A stretch of DNA of 64,000 nt from Flavobacteriaceae bacterium CRH (lineage in GTDB: Bacteria; Bacteroidota; Bacteroidia; Flavobacteriales; Flavobacteriaceae): the NCBI GenBank assembly GCA_001507425.1, contig LMAJ01000025.1, positions 19,963-83,962 of the forward strand, given 5' to 3'. Below are positions 8,849 to 17,154 of this stretch, piece by piece. The notes under the pieces were generated by a model that saw nothing but the letters and a program-made list of their open reading frames with translations, was not told the DNA's origin and did not search any database. Numbering within the stretch: position 1 is the first letter of the stretch; every line of letters starts with the position of its first letter. The position numbers were made by a program, and so were the translations under genes.

Positions 8849-8940
8849 GCCCTAGTCCTGATGGTCCCGAAGCTTCGGGAGGATCCTTTTTCTGGCTTCT
8901 TTAGCCGGGAAAAGATATATCGGACAGCTGGAAACAGCTC
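8849..8940 (-). ncRNA. Candidate structured intergenic element starting at a stop codon
   Basis: Read on the minus strand, the element begins immediately after the TAG stop of the ABC ATPase gene with GGAGCTGTTTCCAGCTGTCC and ends with CATCAGGACTAGGGC. Inside are two hairpins: CTTTTCCCGGCT / AGCCAGAAAAAG around AAAGA, and the 16-base palindrome at 8865-8880. I recall similar sequences with the same conserved ends scattered after stop codons in flavobacterial genomes, but I cannot search for them here. It may be a structured RNA or a terminator-like repeat. The conserved ends with variable inner hairpins favour a repeated structured element over chance. Confidence 0.5.
8865..8880. repeat. 16-base perfect palindrome, copy 2
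   Basis: This is identical to the palindrome at 1408-1423 (TCCCGAAGCTTCGGGA, also preceded by GG). Here it forms the inner hairpin of the structured element at 8849-8940. Confidence 0.75.
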
Positions 8941-9819
8941 CTAATTACTGATCTGGCCATCGACCATTATTAATTTTCGGTCAGCCATATTAGCCAATTC
9001 TTCGTTGTGGGTTACGATTACAAATGTTTGCCCAAATTCATCGCGAAGCTGAAAGAATAACTGGTGTAAATTTTCAGCAGATTGAGTGTCAAGATTTCCT
9101 GAAGGTTCATCGGCAAAAATAACGTCAGGTTTATTGATTAACGCTCTTGCAACGGCCACACGCTGTTGTTCACCGCCCGAAAGTTCGTTTGGTTTATGAT
9201 TTATTCTGTGTGATAAACCTAAATATTCTAAAAGTCTTTTGGCTTCCTTTTCGGTTTCCGATTTCGATTTATTGGCTAAATAAGCGGGTATACAAACGTT
9301 TTCTAACGCTGTAAATTCCGGTAGTAATTGATGAAACTGAAAAATAAAACCAAGATTCAGGTTTCTGAAACTGGATAAGGTTTTGTCTTTTTTGCTTTTT
9401 CTTCTAAGATAACCATTTACATAGTAGACTTCTAACAAAATTGGTAACAGCAAAATTGCAGTACTAATATTTTTAACTAATTCATCATCAATTTTATTTT
9501 TGAAAAAAATCAGAAAAAAAATCAAACAAACATTATAAATAGCATAGATCCAGAAAACAATTTTAGCTATTTTTTTTTGTTTTGAATTGTATTTTTCAAC
9601 ATCCTGAAGTGCTAAAATATTTCTACCATTAATGGTTAATGATGAATTTGTATTTTGTTCCGGTTTGTCTAAAGTTCCAAGAATTTGCAGTAAAGTCGTT
9701 TTTCCGGCGCCGGAAGCACCCACAATTGAAACAATTTCTCCTTTTTTAATATGTAAATCAACTCCCTTTAAAACTTCGAGTTTATCGTAGAATTTATGTA
9801 TGTTTTTTGCTTGTATCAT
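8941..9819 (-). CDS. LolD/MacB-like ABC transporter ATPase with a hydrophobic insertion
   Basis: From ATG 9819 the product is 292 residues, longer than the roughly 220-230 usual for LolD-like ATPases. Walker A GASGAGKT is at 34-41, the Q-loop at Gln161, the signature LSGGEQQRVAVARAL and Walker B VIFADEP follow, and the H-loop is in VTHNEE. Between Walker A and the Q-loop, residues of about 74-147 (bases 9379-9600) form an insertion with two strongly hydrophobic stretches (about 87-106 and 119-134) and basic ends. The flanking sequence reads as a normal ATPase if this block is removed. An upstream in-frame ATG at 9846 exists, but the family starts near MIQAKNIHK. It probably powers a lipoprotein-export or MacB-type permease encoded elsewhere. 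Confidence 0.88.
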   Translation of the reverse strand: MIQAKNIHKFYDKLEVLKGVDLHIKKGEIVSIVGASGAGKTTLLQILGTLDKPEQNTNSSLTINGRNILALQDVEKYNSKQKKIAKIVFWIYAIYNVCLIFFLIFFKNKIDDELVKNISTAILLLPILLEVYYVNGYLRRKSKKDKTLSSFRNLNLGFIFQFHQLLPEFTALENVCIPAYLANKSKSETEKEAKRLLEYLGLSHRINHKPNELSGGEQQRVAVARALINKPDVIFADEPSGNLDTQSAENLHQLFFQLRDEFGQTFVIVTHNEELANMADRKLIMVDGQISN

Positions 9820-10035
9820 TATGAAACTGTTTCTACAAAGAAACAAAGATTCTGTCGATATTAAAATCTATTGTAACAGAATTTTAGGAACTATTAATTT
9901 AATTTCGATAACAATTATAGATTTATTGAATTAAGGTTTTATCTGCCTATATCGTTTAAATAGAACTTTATAGATAAAGAATGTAAATAATAATGAAATT
10001 TTTAATTTACTTTTATCGTAAAGATTTGAGAAAGA

Positions 10036-10752
10036 ATGAAATTTAAAATAAGTCTGTTTCTAGTTGTAATTTTGGTTGTTACGCTTTTTATTGGTGCAAA
10101 AGCATACAATGAAAATTCTTTTTTGGCCTACACAGTAGATACAAAAAAGCAGGATTTAAAATTGTACTGGAAGAATGAAAACGGTCAGGCATTCTCAAGT
10201 ATTCAGAATTTGAAACTTTGGATTGAAAAGAAGAATTTGACTTTGTATTTTGCAATGAATGCCGGAATGTATAAAAAAGACCATTCGCCTCAAGGACTTT
10301 ATATTGAGAAACAAAAAACACTATCTCCTTTGGATACGACAAAAGCTGTTGGGAATTTTTATTTAAAACCAAACGGAGTATTTTATTTAACGACTGAAAA
10401 TGTTGCTGAAATTTGCACTACAGAAAGGTTTCGCGACAATAAAAAAGTAAAATATGCTACGCAATCGGGGCCAATGTTGCTTATTGATGGTAAAATCCAT
10501 CCTGATTTTAAGGAAGGATCAGCTAATTTAAATATTAGAAACGGAGTTGGTATTTTACCGGATGGAAAAGTAGTTTTTGTATTGTCTAAAAATGAAGTCA
10601 ATTTTTATGATTTTGCCAGTTATTTTAAAAGTTTAGGATGTAAAAATGCTTTGTATTTAGATGGGTTTGTGTCACGTGCTTATTTGCCTTCGCAAAACTG
10701 GATTCAAACTGACGGAGATTTTGGTGTACTATTTGCAGTAGTAAGAAAATAA
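10036..10752 (+). CDS. Phosphodiester glycosidase (NAGPA/DUF2233) family protein, exported
   Basis: The 238-residue protein has an N-terminal hydrophobic segment (residues 4-22) serving as signal peptide or anchor, followed by a domain of the NAGPA / DUF2233 type. Matching segments are FAMNAGMY near 72-79, QGLYI, TQSGPMLLIDGKIH, RNGVGILPDGKVVFVLS and ALYLDGFVSRAYLP near the C-terminus. The family includes the enzyme that uncovers mannose-6-phosphate and bacterial periplasmic relatives; the substrate here is unknown. A 102-residue membrane protein gene follows 10 bases downstream and is probably co-transcribed. Confidence 0.82.
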   Translation: MKFKISLFLVVILVVTLFIGAKAYNENSFLAYTVDTKKQDLKLYWKNENGQAFSSIQNLKLWIEKKNLTLYFAMNAGMYKKDHSPQGLYIEKQKTLSPLDTTKAVGNFYLKPNGVFYLTTENVAEICTTERFRDNKKVKYATQSGPMLLIDGKIHPDFKEGSANLNIRNGVGILPDGKVVFVLSKNEVNFYDFASYFKSLGCKNALYLDGFVSRAYLPSQNWIQTDGDFGVLFAVVRK

Positions 10753-10762
10753 AAAAAATAAT

Positions 10763-11071
10763 ATGATGAAAACACAAGAAACAACAGCTGTTAGTGATGT
10801 TAAAATTCAAAAACTTATTTTGGGTTTACTTTTTGATGGAATTGGAATGCTTTCGTTTTCAATTCTCGGTTTGGGAGAATTTTCAGATATCATCTGGGCA
10901 CCCATAGCTGCTTTTATAATGAGCAGAATGTATAAAGGAAGAGTAGGGAAAGTTGCGGGTTTTTTGACTTTCGTTGAAGAAATAATTCCCTTTACAGATA
11001 TAATTCCTTCTTTTACACTTACGTGGATTTATACTTATTTCTTTCAAAGACAGGATTTTGAAAGTAAATAA
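10763..11071 (+). CDS. Small membrane protein of unknown function
   Basis: The 102-residue protein has two or three hydrophobic segments (about residues 20-40, 43-54 and 78-94), including LLFDGIGMLSFSILGLGEF and FTDIIPSFTLTWIYTYFF. I do not recognise a functional family, although similar small proteins are common in Flavobacteria. It follows the phosphodiester glycosidase-like gene by 10 bases and ends 22 bases before a strong terminator, so it closes a two-gene operon. Confidence 0.7.
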   Translation: MMKTQETTAVSDVKIQKLILGLLFDGIGMLSFSILGLGEFSDIIWAPIAAFIMSRMYKGRVGKVAGFLTFVEEIIPFTDIIPSFTLTWIYTYFFQRQDFESK

Positions 11072-11092
11072 TTTAATTAGAAATAACTTTAT

Positions 11093-11128
11093 AAAAAATG
11101 GCAACTTAGTTTTAAGTTGCCATTTTTT
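11093..11128. terminator. Bidirectional terminator
   Basis: AAAAAATGGCAACTTA at 11093-11108 pairs perfectly with 11113-11128 around a GTTT loop, with A and T runs at either side. It lies between the convergent small membrane protein and the lyase gene. Confidence 0.9.
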
Positions 11129-11139
11129 GATTCTTTAAA

Positions 11140-13914
11140 TTATTGTACGATAATCTTTTTTACATGCAAAACTTCTTTGTTTTCAGGATTTGAAACTTTT
11201 AAAATAAAAACACCTTTAGATTGTAATTGTATGTTTTCTTGTGTTTTTCCTTTAATTGTTCTTTTTGTTATTTCTTTTCCCGAAACATCAAAAATTTTGA
11301 GTTCTGCTTTTTCAATATCATTTTCTATTAAAACAGAAAAATAACCTTTGTTAGGTACTGGCCAAACCTTTAAACCTGTATTAGATTCTTTATTTACTTC
11401 GACCACGCCTAAATTAGAAGATTTACTAAGGATATTAACTTTGCGTGTCATTGTTCCGCCTTCGCTGTCCGTTACGGTAAAATTAAAAGAGCAAAAGCCA
11501 GTTGCTGCTGGCGTAAATTCAACATTATTTGAAACTAAAACTGCAGTTCCATTGGTTATATTTGATAAAGTATAAGAAACGCCACTGGTAAATCCTCTTG
11601 AAAGTTTTTGAATATCGATGTTGATTTTATTTCCAGTTGGAGCGTCATAATGTGGCAGCGACATCCATTGCAAATAATTGTCCAGATTGGTGTAACCATC
11701 TAAATCAATGTCTGCATTAGCATCTGAAAAATCGCCTATTGCTGAATTTAAATTTGTTTCGGTAATTGTTTCCCACCAATTTGGCAAACCGTCCTGATCT
11801 GTGTCCCAATTGGCATCTCTGTTTACAATTGGATAAGATTCGTAGCCGCCAACATCAGCTTCGTTATCCGGAAATCCGGGTTTGTCCGTTACACTTCCTC
11901 TTATAGAATATGTTCCGTTTAGTGTTTCGGTAATAATTCTTTCGTCATGATCGTCAAATACGGGTTGCGTACAGCCCACATCTGAAAGTACAATTTTATA
12001 GGCATTTTTTGCTGATTGCGTTGTTACATAAGATGGGAAAAATGGCGCGCTCACAAAGTTTTCAAATGAAACGGTAACTCCAGAAGCTTTTCGCCCAGGA
12101 GTTTGATTGTTTTCATCAAAATAACCCGGCATTACATTTCCGCTAAAATAACATTGTTGGGTTCCGGTTCCGGCGCCTTCATTTTGTTGGTTGAAAGCAA
12201 CAAATATTTTTGATCCGGCTCCCGGTTTATAATAGTTATTTACAAAATTGACTTCTTTTGTTCCTCCATCTGTTGTTCTGGAGCCCCAATTATAGACCAC
12301 ATTGTTTGTAATGTCCATTCTTCCGGCATAAGCACCGCTTCCGTCTAATCCGCCGCCAAGGCTCCAGTTTCGTCCGTAACAATGCGCCAGTAAGTTGTGA
12401 TGAAAACTTCCAATATCACCTCCAATAGTAGCGGCGTACCCATGTTCTGTTCCGGCAGGATAATTTTGATGCCCGGCTGCATTTAATGCTTCTGATATTA
12501 ACGTTTTTTGTAGCGTAATATTTTTTCCTGAACGGGAACTAAAAGCTTCATCAATTGTCCAGCTTATCGAACAATGATCGATTATACTATTATCGGCGCC
12601 TGTTAAGCCCATTCCGTCAAACGTGGACCCGCCGCCAACACGAACTCTTAAGTTTTGAACAACGGCATCATTTCCTGTTACGCCAAAAGGGGCAGAACGT
12701 ATGCATATGCCTTTTCCCGGTGCGGTTTGTCCTGCAACCGTAACATAAGGCTGACTCAAAACCAAACGAGATGTAAGCTGAATAATTCCTGAAGTATTAA
12801 AAATAATTGTTCTCGGGCCAATATCGTTTGTTACAGCGTCTCGAATACTTCCCGGGCCGCTGTCGTTTAAGTTTGTTACCGCTACCACTTTTCCGCCTCT
12901 TCCTCCGCGGGCGAAACGTCCGTATCCTTCCGCATCCGGAAAGGCGAGCTGGGCAGGACGAAATCGCCAGATATTTCCTTTTTCAATTTCATTATTGGCG
13001 AGTACTTCATCAACACGCCAGTAATACGTTGCGCCGGTATACAATCCGTTTACCTGATAAGAGGTATTTGTTTTAATTTGATTGCCTTTGTATTCCGTCG
13101 AGGTTGTTGTGGCTGCTTCTAAAGCTACAGGATCTGTTCCGAAATAAACATTGTGTGAAACGGCATTAGTGGCAGAAGTCCATTGCAATAATTTACCTCC
13201 TGAGTTCAATTCAACATGCTCATCATTGTGTTTTGGATTTGGATTTACAGATTGAAAAAAGATATTGGGCGTATTGAGTTCAAATCCATTTAACATCACA
13301 TTTTTAATGTTTTCTGAACCGGATGTTTCTGCAGCAAATAAAATAACTACATCTGTATTTTCAGTGGCCTGAAACTTTAAATAAACAGATTTTGCATCGG
13401 CTGTTTTTGTGGCTCTTACACTCGGAATTACATTATCAAAAACCAAATTTCCATCAATAGAAATATCAATCGGACTAAAGGTATTGCCATTTGGACTATC
13501 AACAGCATTTAAAAACGCTAACAAAGTATGATTTCCGGAAGGTAAACCTGAAATTCTGAGTTCTATTTGAGCTCCCAAATTGGCAGTTGTACCTTTTACG
13601 GTAAGCCCATCTGAGATTAATCGGGCATAATAAGGTGCTTGTATTCCTGCTTTATACCAATTTGTTCCTAATGCATCTCCATTAACTCCCACTCGGTTCA
13701 TGGTAAATGTAATTCCGTTTTCAGTATACGTACTGGTATTTCCTGAAGCAATAACCCATGCACTATATTCGGGTTCATTGACTTCAGTTTTGGGTCTTCC
13801 TGATTGATCAAAATCGATTTTTACTACAGGATTTTGTGCAAAAACCGCTGTAACAGACATTGTAAGGCAGGCTAATGCCATTACAAATTGTAATTTCATG
13901 TAGTTTTGTGACAT
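11140..13914 (-). CDS. Secreted pectate lyase-like (PL1) protein with T9SS sorting tail
   Basis: The 924-residue protein has a signal peptide (cleaved near VFA-QNP, residue 27), a carbohydrate-binding-like domain of about residues 28-215, a fibronectin III-like domain of about 225-318 (TYYWRVDEV), and a PL1-type parallel beta-helix from 323 (AFPDAEGYGRFARGGRGG, GPGSIRDA, IIDHCSISWTIDEAFSS near 444-460, then NNVVYNWG). A calcium-binding segment with D-x-D-x-D repeats (DTDQDGLPNWWE, DIDLDGYTN) follows near 720-755. The last 75 residues (LKVWPVPNKGYF to the basic C-terminus) are a type A sorting domain for the type IX secretion system. It probably degrades pectin or a related polymer outside the cell. 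It stands alone rather than inside a visible polysaccharide utilisation locus. Confidence 0.88.
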   Translation of the reverse strand: MSQNYMKLQFVMALACLTMSVTAVFAQNPVVKIDFDQSGRPKTEVNEPEYSAWVIASGNTSTYTENGITFTMNRVGVNGDALGTNWYKAGIQAPYYARLISDGLTVKGTTANLGAQIELRISGLPSGNHTLLAFLNAVDSPNGNTFSPIDISIDGNLVFDNVIPSVRATKTADAKSVYLKFQATENTDVVILFAAETSGSENIKNVMLNGFELNTPNIFFQSVNPNPKHNDEHVELNSGGKLLQWTSATNAVSHNVYFGTDPVALEAATTTSTEYKGNQIKTNTSYQVNGLYTGATYYWRVDEVLANNEIEKGNIWRFRPAQLAFPDAEGYGRFARGGRGGKVVAVTNLNDSGPGSIRDAVTNDIGPRTIIFNTSGIIQLTSRLVLSQPYVTVAGQTAPGKGICIRSAPFGVTGNDAVVQNLRVRVGGGSTFDGMGLTGADNSIIDHCSISWTIDEAFSSRSGKNITLQKTLISEALNAAGHQNYPAGTEHGYAATIGGDIGSFHHNLLAHCYGRNWSLGGGLDGSGAYAGRMDITNNVVYNWGSRTTDGGTKEVNFVNNYYKPGAGSKIFVAFNQQNEGAGTGTQQCYFSGNVMPGYFDENNQTPGRKASGVTVSFENFVSAPFFPSYVTTQSAKNAYKIVLSDVGCTQPVFDDHDERIITETLNGTYSIRGSVTDKPGFPDNEADVGGYESYPIVNRDANWDTDQDGLPNWWETITETNLNSAIGDFSDANADIDLDGYTNLDNYLQWMSLPHYDAPTGNKINIDIQKLSRGFTSGVSYTLSNITNGTAVLVSNNVEFTPAATGFCSFNFTVTDSEGGTMTRKVNILSKSSNLGVVEVNKESNTGLKVWPVPNKGYFSVLIENDIEKAELKIFDVSGKEITKRTIKGKTQENIQLQSKGVFILKVSNPENKEVLHVKKIIVQ

Positions 13915-14407
13915 TTTGAGATTTTTGGTTGGTTAGTAAAGTAAAATCTGAAATACAGCTCACTTTTTTAAAAGCCACAATTTCGATGAAGAAAAGAGTT
14001 TAATGTACTAATTGTCTTCTTTTTAAAAATGTAACTTTGTGGTTGTGAGTAGTGTAAAGATTATTAATACTTGAAATAAAACCATCCTGCACCATCCTGC
14101 TAAAATGCGATTTTTGTATTATTATAATATAAAAATATCGAAAGTGTATTTTTTGTATTAGATTTTTATGTAATTAATTATAGAGAAGTTGAGTTGCTGT
14201 AGGTATTAATAAGATTAAAACTAAATCATTTTCCGCAAAGTTCGCAAAGCTTTATATTGATTTAGCTTTGCGAACTTTGTTCTTTTTTAAAAGCGTAATA
14301 GTGAAAACTTTGCGCGCTTTGCGGTAAAATTTTTATTATTCAGTATCGTAATTAAAATGAAGAGTTTTTTAAAAGAAATAGTTTTTAGAATGTTTTTTTG
14401 ATTGAAA
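13915..14407. other. Gene-free gap with a repeat-type hairpin
   Basis: No convincing gene is present; the frame at 14287-14487 overlaps a real gene in another frame. The stretch next to 13915 should hold the promoter of the lyase gene, but I see no clear TAnnTTTG box. A tandem CACCATCCTG appears near 14085-14100. Near the DUF6787-like gene lies an inverted repeat, CAAAGTTCGCAAAGCT at 14236-14251 with its complement at 14264-14279, followed by a related TTTGCG-rich stretch to about 14330. Confidence 0.6.
14236..14279. repeat. Inverted repeat, 16-base perfect arms
   Basis: The arms at 14236-14251 and 14264-14279 are exact reverse complements with a 12-base loop. A related GCGCGCTTTGCGG stretch lies just downstream. 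It looks like a dispersed intergenic repeat and may help terminate the minus-strand gene ending at 14408. Confidence 0.7.
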
Positions 14408-14710
14408 TTAATCTTTAAACATAAATCCGAGTCCCATACTTTTAAGCATTTTCTTTTCGAAATTCCAAAAGAAACGAAATTGTCCAAAAACAGTTCCTAT
14501 TGCAACCAGTAAAACCTGATAAATAGGGAAAATAATAATTAGCCGAATTAAGGTAAACCATCCGCCAAAATCTTCTTTGGTAATGCCTAACCAAACGCAA
14601 AAAGGTTTAGACAGCCAGGCAGATGCTGATCCTGTGACAGCAAAAACGATAAATATAATGATAAGTTGAAAATTTGAGGTAATGCCCCAACGTTGTTTTA
14701 ATCTATTCAT
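14408..14710 (-). CDS. DUF6787-like small membrane protein
   Basis: The 100-residue protein begins MNRLKQRWGITSNFQLIII and has two or three hydrophobic segments (about residues 16-35, 49-72). The pattern RWG-x(5)-Q followed by FAVTGSASAWLSKP matches a small family annotated DUF6787 in Flavobacteria, as far as I can recall. No function is known. It lies 32 bases downstream of the lipoprotein gene at 14743-15174 and is probably co-transcribed with it. Confidence 0.7.
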   Translation of the reverse strand: MNRLKQRWGITSNFQLIIIFIVFAVTGSASAWLSKPFCVWLGITKEDFGGWFTLIRLIIIFPIYQVLLVAIGTVFGQFRFFWNFEKKMLKSMGLGFMFKD

Positions 14711-14742
14711 TTTTGTTTGTAATGATTACAAATATAACAACA

Positions 14743-15174
14743 TTATCTTGACGGAACATATCCCCAAAGCTTTTGTTTATAAGTATTTTGAAAATAAATC
14801 ATATAGTTGTAAATAAGGTAATTTACCTCGTATCCGTAATGTATGTTTGGTTGGTAATCAATCGTCATTTCATATAAATTTGGACTAAAACGCTGTGGTT
14901 GCAAAACACGATTATTCCATTCTGTTACATATAAATAATTCTTGTTTTCCAGAAAAGATAACGAATGATAATTTCTGGGAAGTGATCTTGAAGCCAGCCA
15001 GGTACTAAATCCGTTATCGATAATAATAACTTCATACTCTAAAGAATCGTTTTTAATTCGAACGGTATCATTTACGGCAACATTTTGTTTCGCAGCTGTG
15101 TCCATCGGCTTTTGAGACGTTGAACATGCAACTATGGTAAACAAAACAATTAATATGTAAATGATATTTTTCAT
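14743..15174 (-). CDS. Lipoprotein, DUF6146-like
   Basis: The 143-residue product has a lipoprotein signal peptide (hydrophobic residues 3-15, lipobox IVAC at 14-17). The mature part contains YEVIIIDNGFSTWLASRS, a conserved-looking EWNNRVLQPQRFSP, and a tyrosine-rich C-terminus. This resembles the DUF6146 family of Bacteroidetes. The function is unknown. It is followed at 32 bases by the DUF6787-like gene; the pairing of the two small genes suggests an envelope role. Confidence 0.75.
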   Translation of the reverse strand: MKNIIYILIVLFTIVACSTSQKPMDTAAKQNVAVNDTVRIKNDSLEYEVIIIDNGFSTWLASRSLPRNYHSLSFLENKNYLYVTEWNNRVLQPQRFSPNLYEMTIDYQPNIHYGYEVNYLIYNYMIYFQNTYKQKLWGYVPSR

Positions 15175-15250
15175 AAGCCAAAATTTCGAACATAAATTTA
15201 CAAAAAAATCAGGTAGGGTTTTTAAAAATTAACAGTTTTAAAAAAGGTTC

Positions 15251-15370
15251 TAAGATGCTAAGTTACTGAGGTTCTAAGTTTTTTATTTTTAAAATAAAAA
15301 AGCTGTTTACTTTTGTAAACAGCTTTTAAGTATTTTTAGAAAGCTTAGAACCTCAGTAACTAGCATCTTA
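15251..15370. repeat. Nested inverted repeats with an inner terminator
   Basis: The outer arms at 15251-15278 and 15344-15370 are reverse complements apart from one inserted base. Inside, AAAAGCTGTTTA at 15298-15309 pairs with 15316-15327 and is flanked by A and T runs, making a bidirectional terminator. It lies downstream of the DUF937-like gene. The outer repeat is of the dispersed flavobacterial kind. Confidence 0.8.
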
Positions 15371-15387
15371 TAGTTTTAAAAAAAGAC

Positions 15388-15945
15388 CTATTTCCCAAAT
15401 AATCTCCCTAACAAACCTCCCAGACCACCTTTTTTAGCGATTACTGCAACGTCATCGACACCAATTTTACCGTCACCATTTTGGTCTAAACCAAATTGTG
15501 TTCCGTATTTTGAGATCGTATCCATTATGTTTGAGGCTTGTCCGCTATTTCCGGAAATAGAGCTTATAATATCTGAAATCTGAAGACTATTATCATTTGG
15601 GTCCTTTGCTTTATTAACAAGCGAACTCAATATTTGTGGAATCAGACTTGCTGCTACGCCTGAAGAAGCGCTGTTGCTTAATCCGAATTTTGAACCAAGG
15701 TTTCCTGATAATTGTTGTGTCAATTGTTGTACAACGGGATTTGAACTATCAATTTTAGAATTTCCATTAAACAATCCTGCTAATTGTTCTGCACCACCTT
15801 CTGAAGCAATTTTTTTTAATCCATCAAAAATTGAATTACTTGCCTCGTTCATTACGCCGTCATTATGCTCGTTTGGGACAGCATCGTTATTTACAACAGC
15901 AGCGTTTCCGTACTGTTGTACTAATTGTGTTAATTGTTCAAACAT
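15388..15945 (-). CDS. DUF937/YidB-like protein with a calcium-binding loop
   Basis: The 185-residue protein begins MFEQLTQLVQQYGNAAV and contains repeated helical segments with SNP.VQQLTQQL and SSGVAASLIPQILSSL, resembling the DUF937 / YidB family. Near residues 152-164 it has an EF-hand-like loop, DQNGDGKIGVDDV. The C-terminus is glycine-rich (GLGGLLGRLFGK). There is no signal peptide. The function is not established. A TAAATTTG box just upstream of the start on the minus strand may be its -7 promoter element, but no clear -33 box is visible. The gene stands alone. Confidence 0.7.
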   Translation of the reverse strand: MFEQLTQLVQQYGNAAVVNNDAVPNEHNDGVMNEASNSIFDGLKKIASEGGAEQLAGLFNGNSKIDSSNPVVQQLTQQLSGNLGSKFGLSNSASSGVAASLIPQILSSLVNKAKDPNDNSLQISDIISSISGNSGQASNIMDTISKYGTQFGLDQNGDGKIGVDDVAVIAKKGGLGGLLGRLFGK

Positions 15946-16050
15946 GACTTGATTTTTTTAAATTAGAGAGATCAAATTTACTAAAAAAAGAAAGAGATTT
16001 ACTAATTAATATTAATAAATCTCTTACAAATTATGTTTGGTAATTGGAGA

Positions 16051-17001
16051 TTACCCCAATAGACTAATGATTTGTGAAGCTAGTTCAGTACCAATTCTAT
16101 CTTGTGCTTCTCCTGTTGCAGCTCCAATGTGTGGAGTCAATGAAATTTTTGGGTGCATTAAGATTGTCATTTCCGGTTTTGGTTCGCTTTCAAAAACGTC
16201 TAAACCTGCAAAAGAAACTTTTCCTGAATCTAAAGCTTTTATTAAAGCAACCTCGTCGATAACACCACCACGTGCACAGTTTACGATTCCAACACCATCT
16301 TTTAAGATTTCGAATTCTTTCTCGCCAATGATGTAACCATCCTGAGCAGGAACGTGTAATGTAATAAAATCAGCTTCTTTAAATAAAGATTCTAATGATT
16401 GAGAAACTACTGTTGTAGTGATAGACTGACCATCAAAAAACTCAACTTTAATATCTACAGAAGGAATAAAACTATCTGCAGCGATAACTTTCATGCCTAA
16501 ACCAAGAGCCATTTTTGCAGTAGCTTGTCCAATACGGCCAATACCAACAATACCTAATGTTTTTCCTCTTAATTCAACTCCGTTTGCGTAAGCTTTTTTC
16601 AAACCGTCAAAGTTTGAATCTCCTTCTAGAGGCATATTTCTGTTTGAATCATGTAAAAAACGAACACCAGAAAATAAGTGTCCAAATACCAATTCAGCAA
16701 CAGATTCTGATGATGAAGCCGGAGTATTGATTACGTGAATTCCTTTGCTTTTAGCATATTCCACATCAATATTATCCATACCAACACCACCACGGCCAAT
16801 AACTTTTAGCCCCGGACAAGCATCAATAATATCTTTACGAACTTTAGTTGCACTACGCACTAAAACTACGCTTACGTTGTTTTCGTTTACAAAATTAGCA
16901 ACTTGTTCCTGAGCTACTTTTGTAGTTATAACTTCAAATCCACCTTTTTCTAAAGCCAGAATTCCACTTTTTGAAATTCCATCATTCGCTAATACTTTCA
17001 T
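16051..17001 (-). CDS. serA: D-3-phosphoglycerate dehydrogenase-like D-2-hydroxyacid dehydrogenase
   Basis: The 316-residue enzyme has the D-2-hydroxyacid dehydrogenase layout: substrate domain with GRGGVGMDNID, nucleotide-binding GIVGIGRIGQ near 148-157, the active-site Arg in NCARGGVIDE, the Glu in DVFESEP and the His in TPHIGAAT. There is no C-terminal ACT domain, so it is the short form without the serine-binding regulatory domain. It lies 153 bases downstream of serC on the same strand, which supports the phosphoglycerate oxidation step of serine synthesis. A related hydroxyacid dehydrogenase activity cannot be excluded from sequence alone. Confidence 0.88.
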   Translation of the reverse strand: MKVLANDGISKSGILALEKGGFEVITTKVAQEQVANFVNENNVSVVLVRSATKVRKDIIDACPGLKVIGRGGVGMDNIDVEYAKSKGIHVINTPASSSESVAELVFGHLFSGVRFLHDSNRNMPLEGDSNFDGLKKAYANGVELRGKTLGIVGIGRIGQATAKMALGLGMKVIAADSFIPSVDIKVEFFDGQSITTTVVSQSLESLFKEADFITLHVPAQDGYIIGEKEFEILKDGVGIVNCARGGVIDEVALIKALDSGKVSFAGLDVFESEPKPEMTILMHPKISLTPHIGAATGEAQDRIGTELASQIISLLG

Positions 17002-17154
17002 TTTGTGATATTTTGTTTATTTGGTTAATCGTGTAACTGTTTAATTGTTTAATCGATGAACCAGGTATTATATTTTTTCTTTTTTTGATATTTTCTAAAG
17101 AAAAGATTTTACGTTTAAGCAGCTAATCAAATTAACGGTTAAACGCATAAACGA

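Noticed and set aside
12555..13076. Plus-strand frames inside the lyase gene
   Set aside because: They are shadows of the long minus-strand gene, with compositionally odd products and no domain.
14287..14487. Separate minus-strand gene next to the DUF6787-like gene
   Set aside because: It overlaps that gene in another frame, and part of it is the inverted-repeat region.
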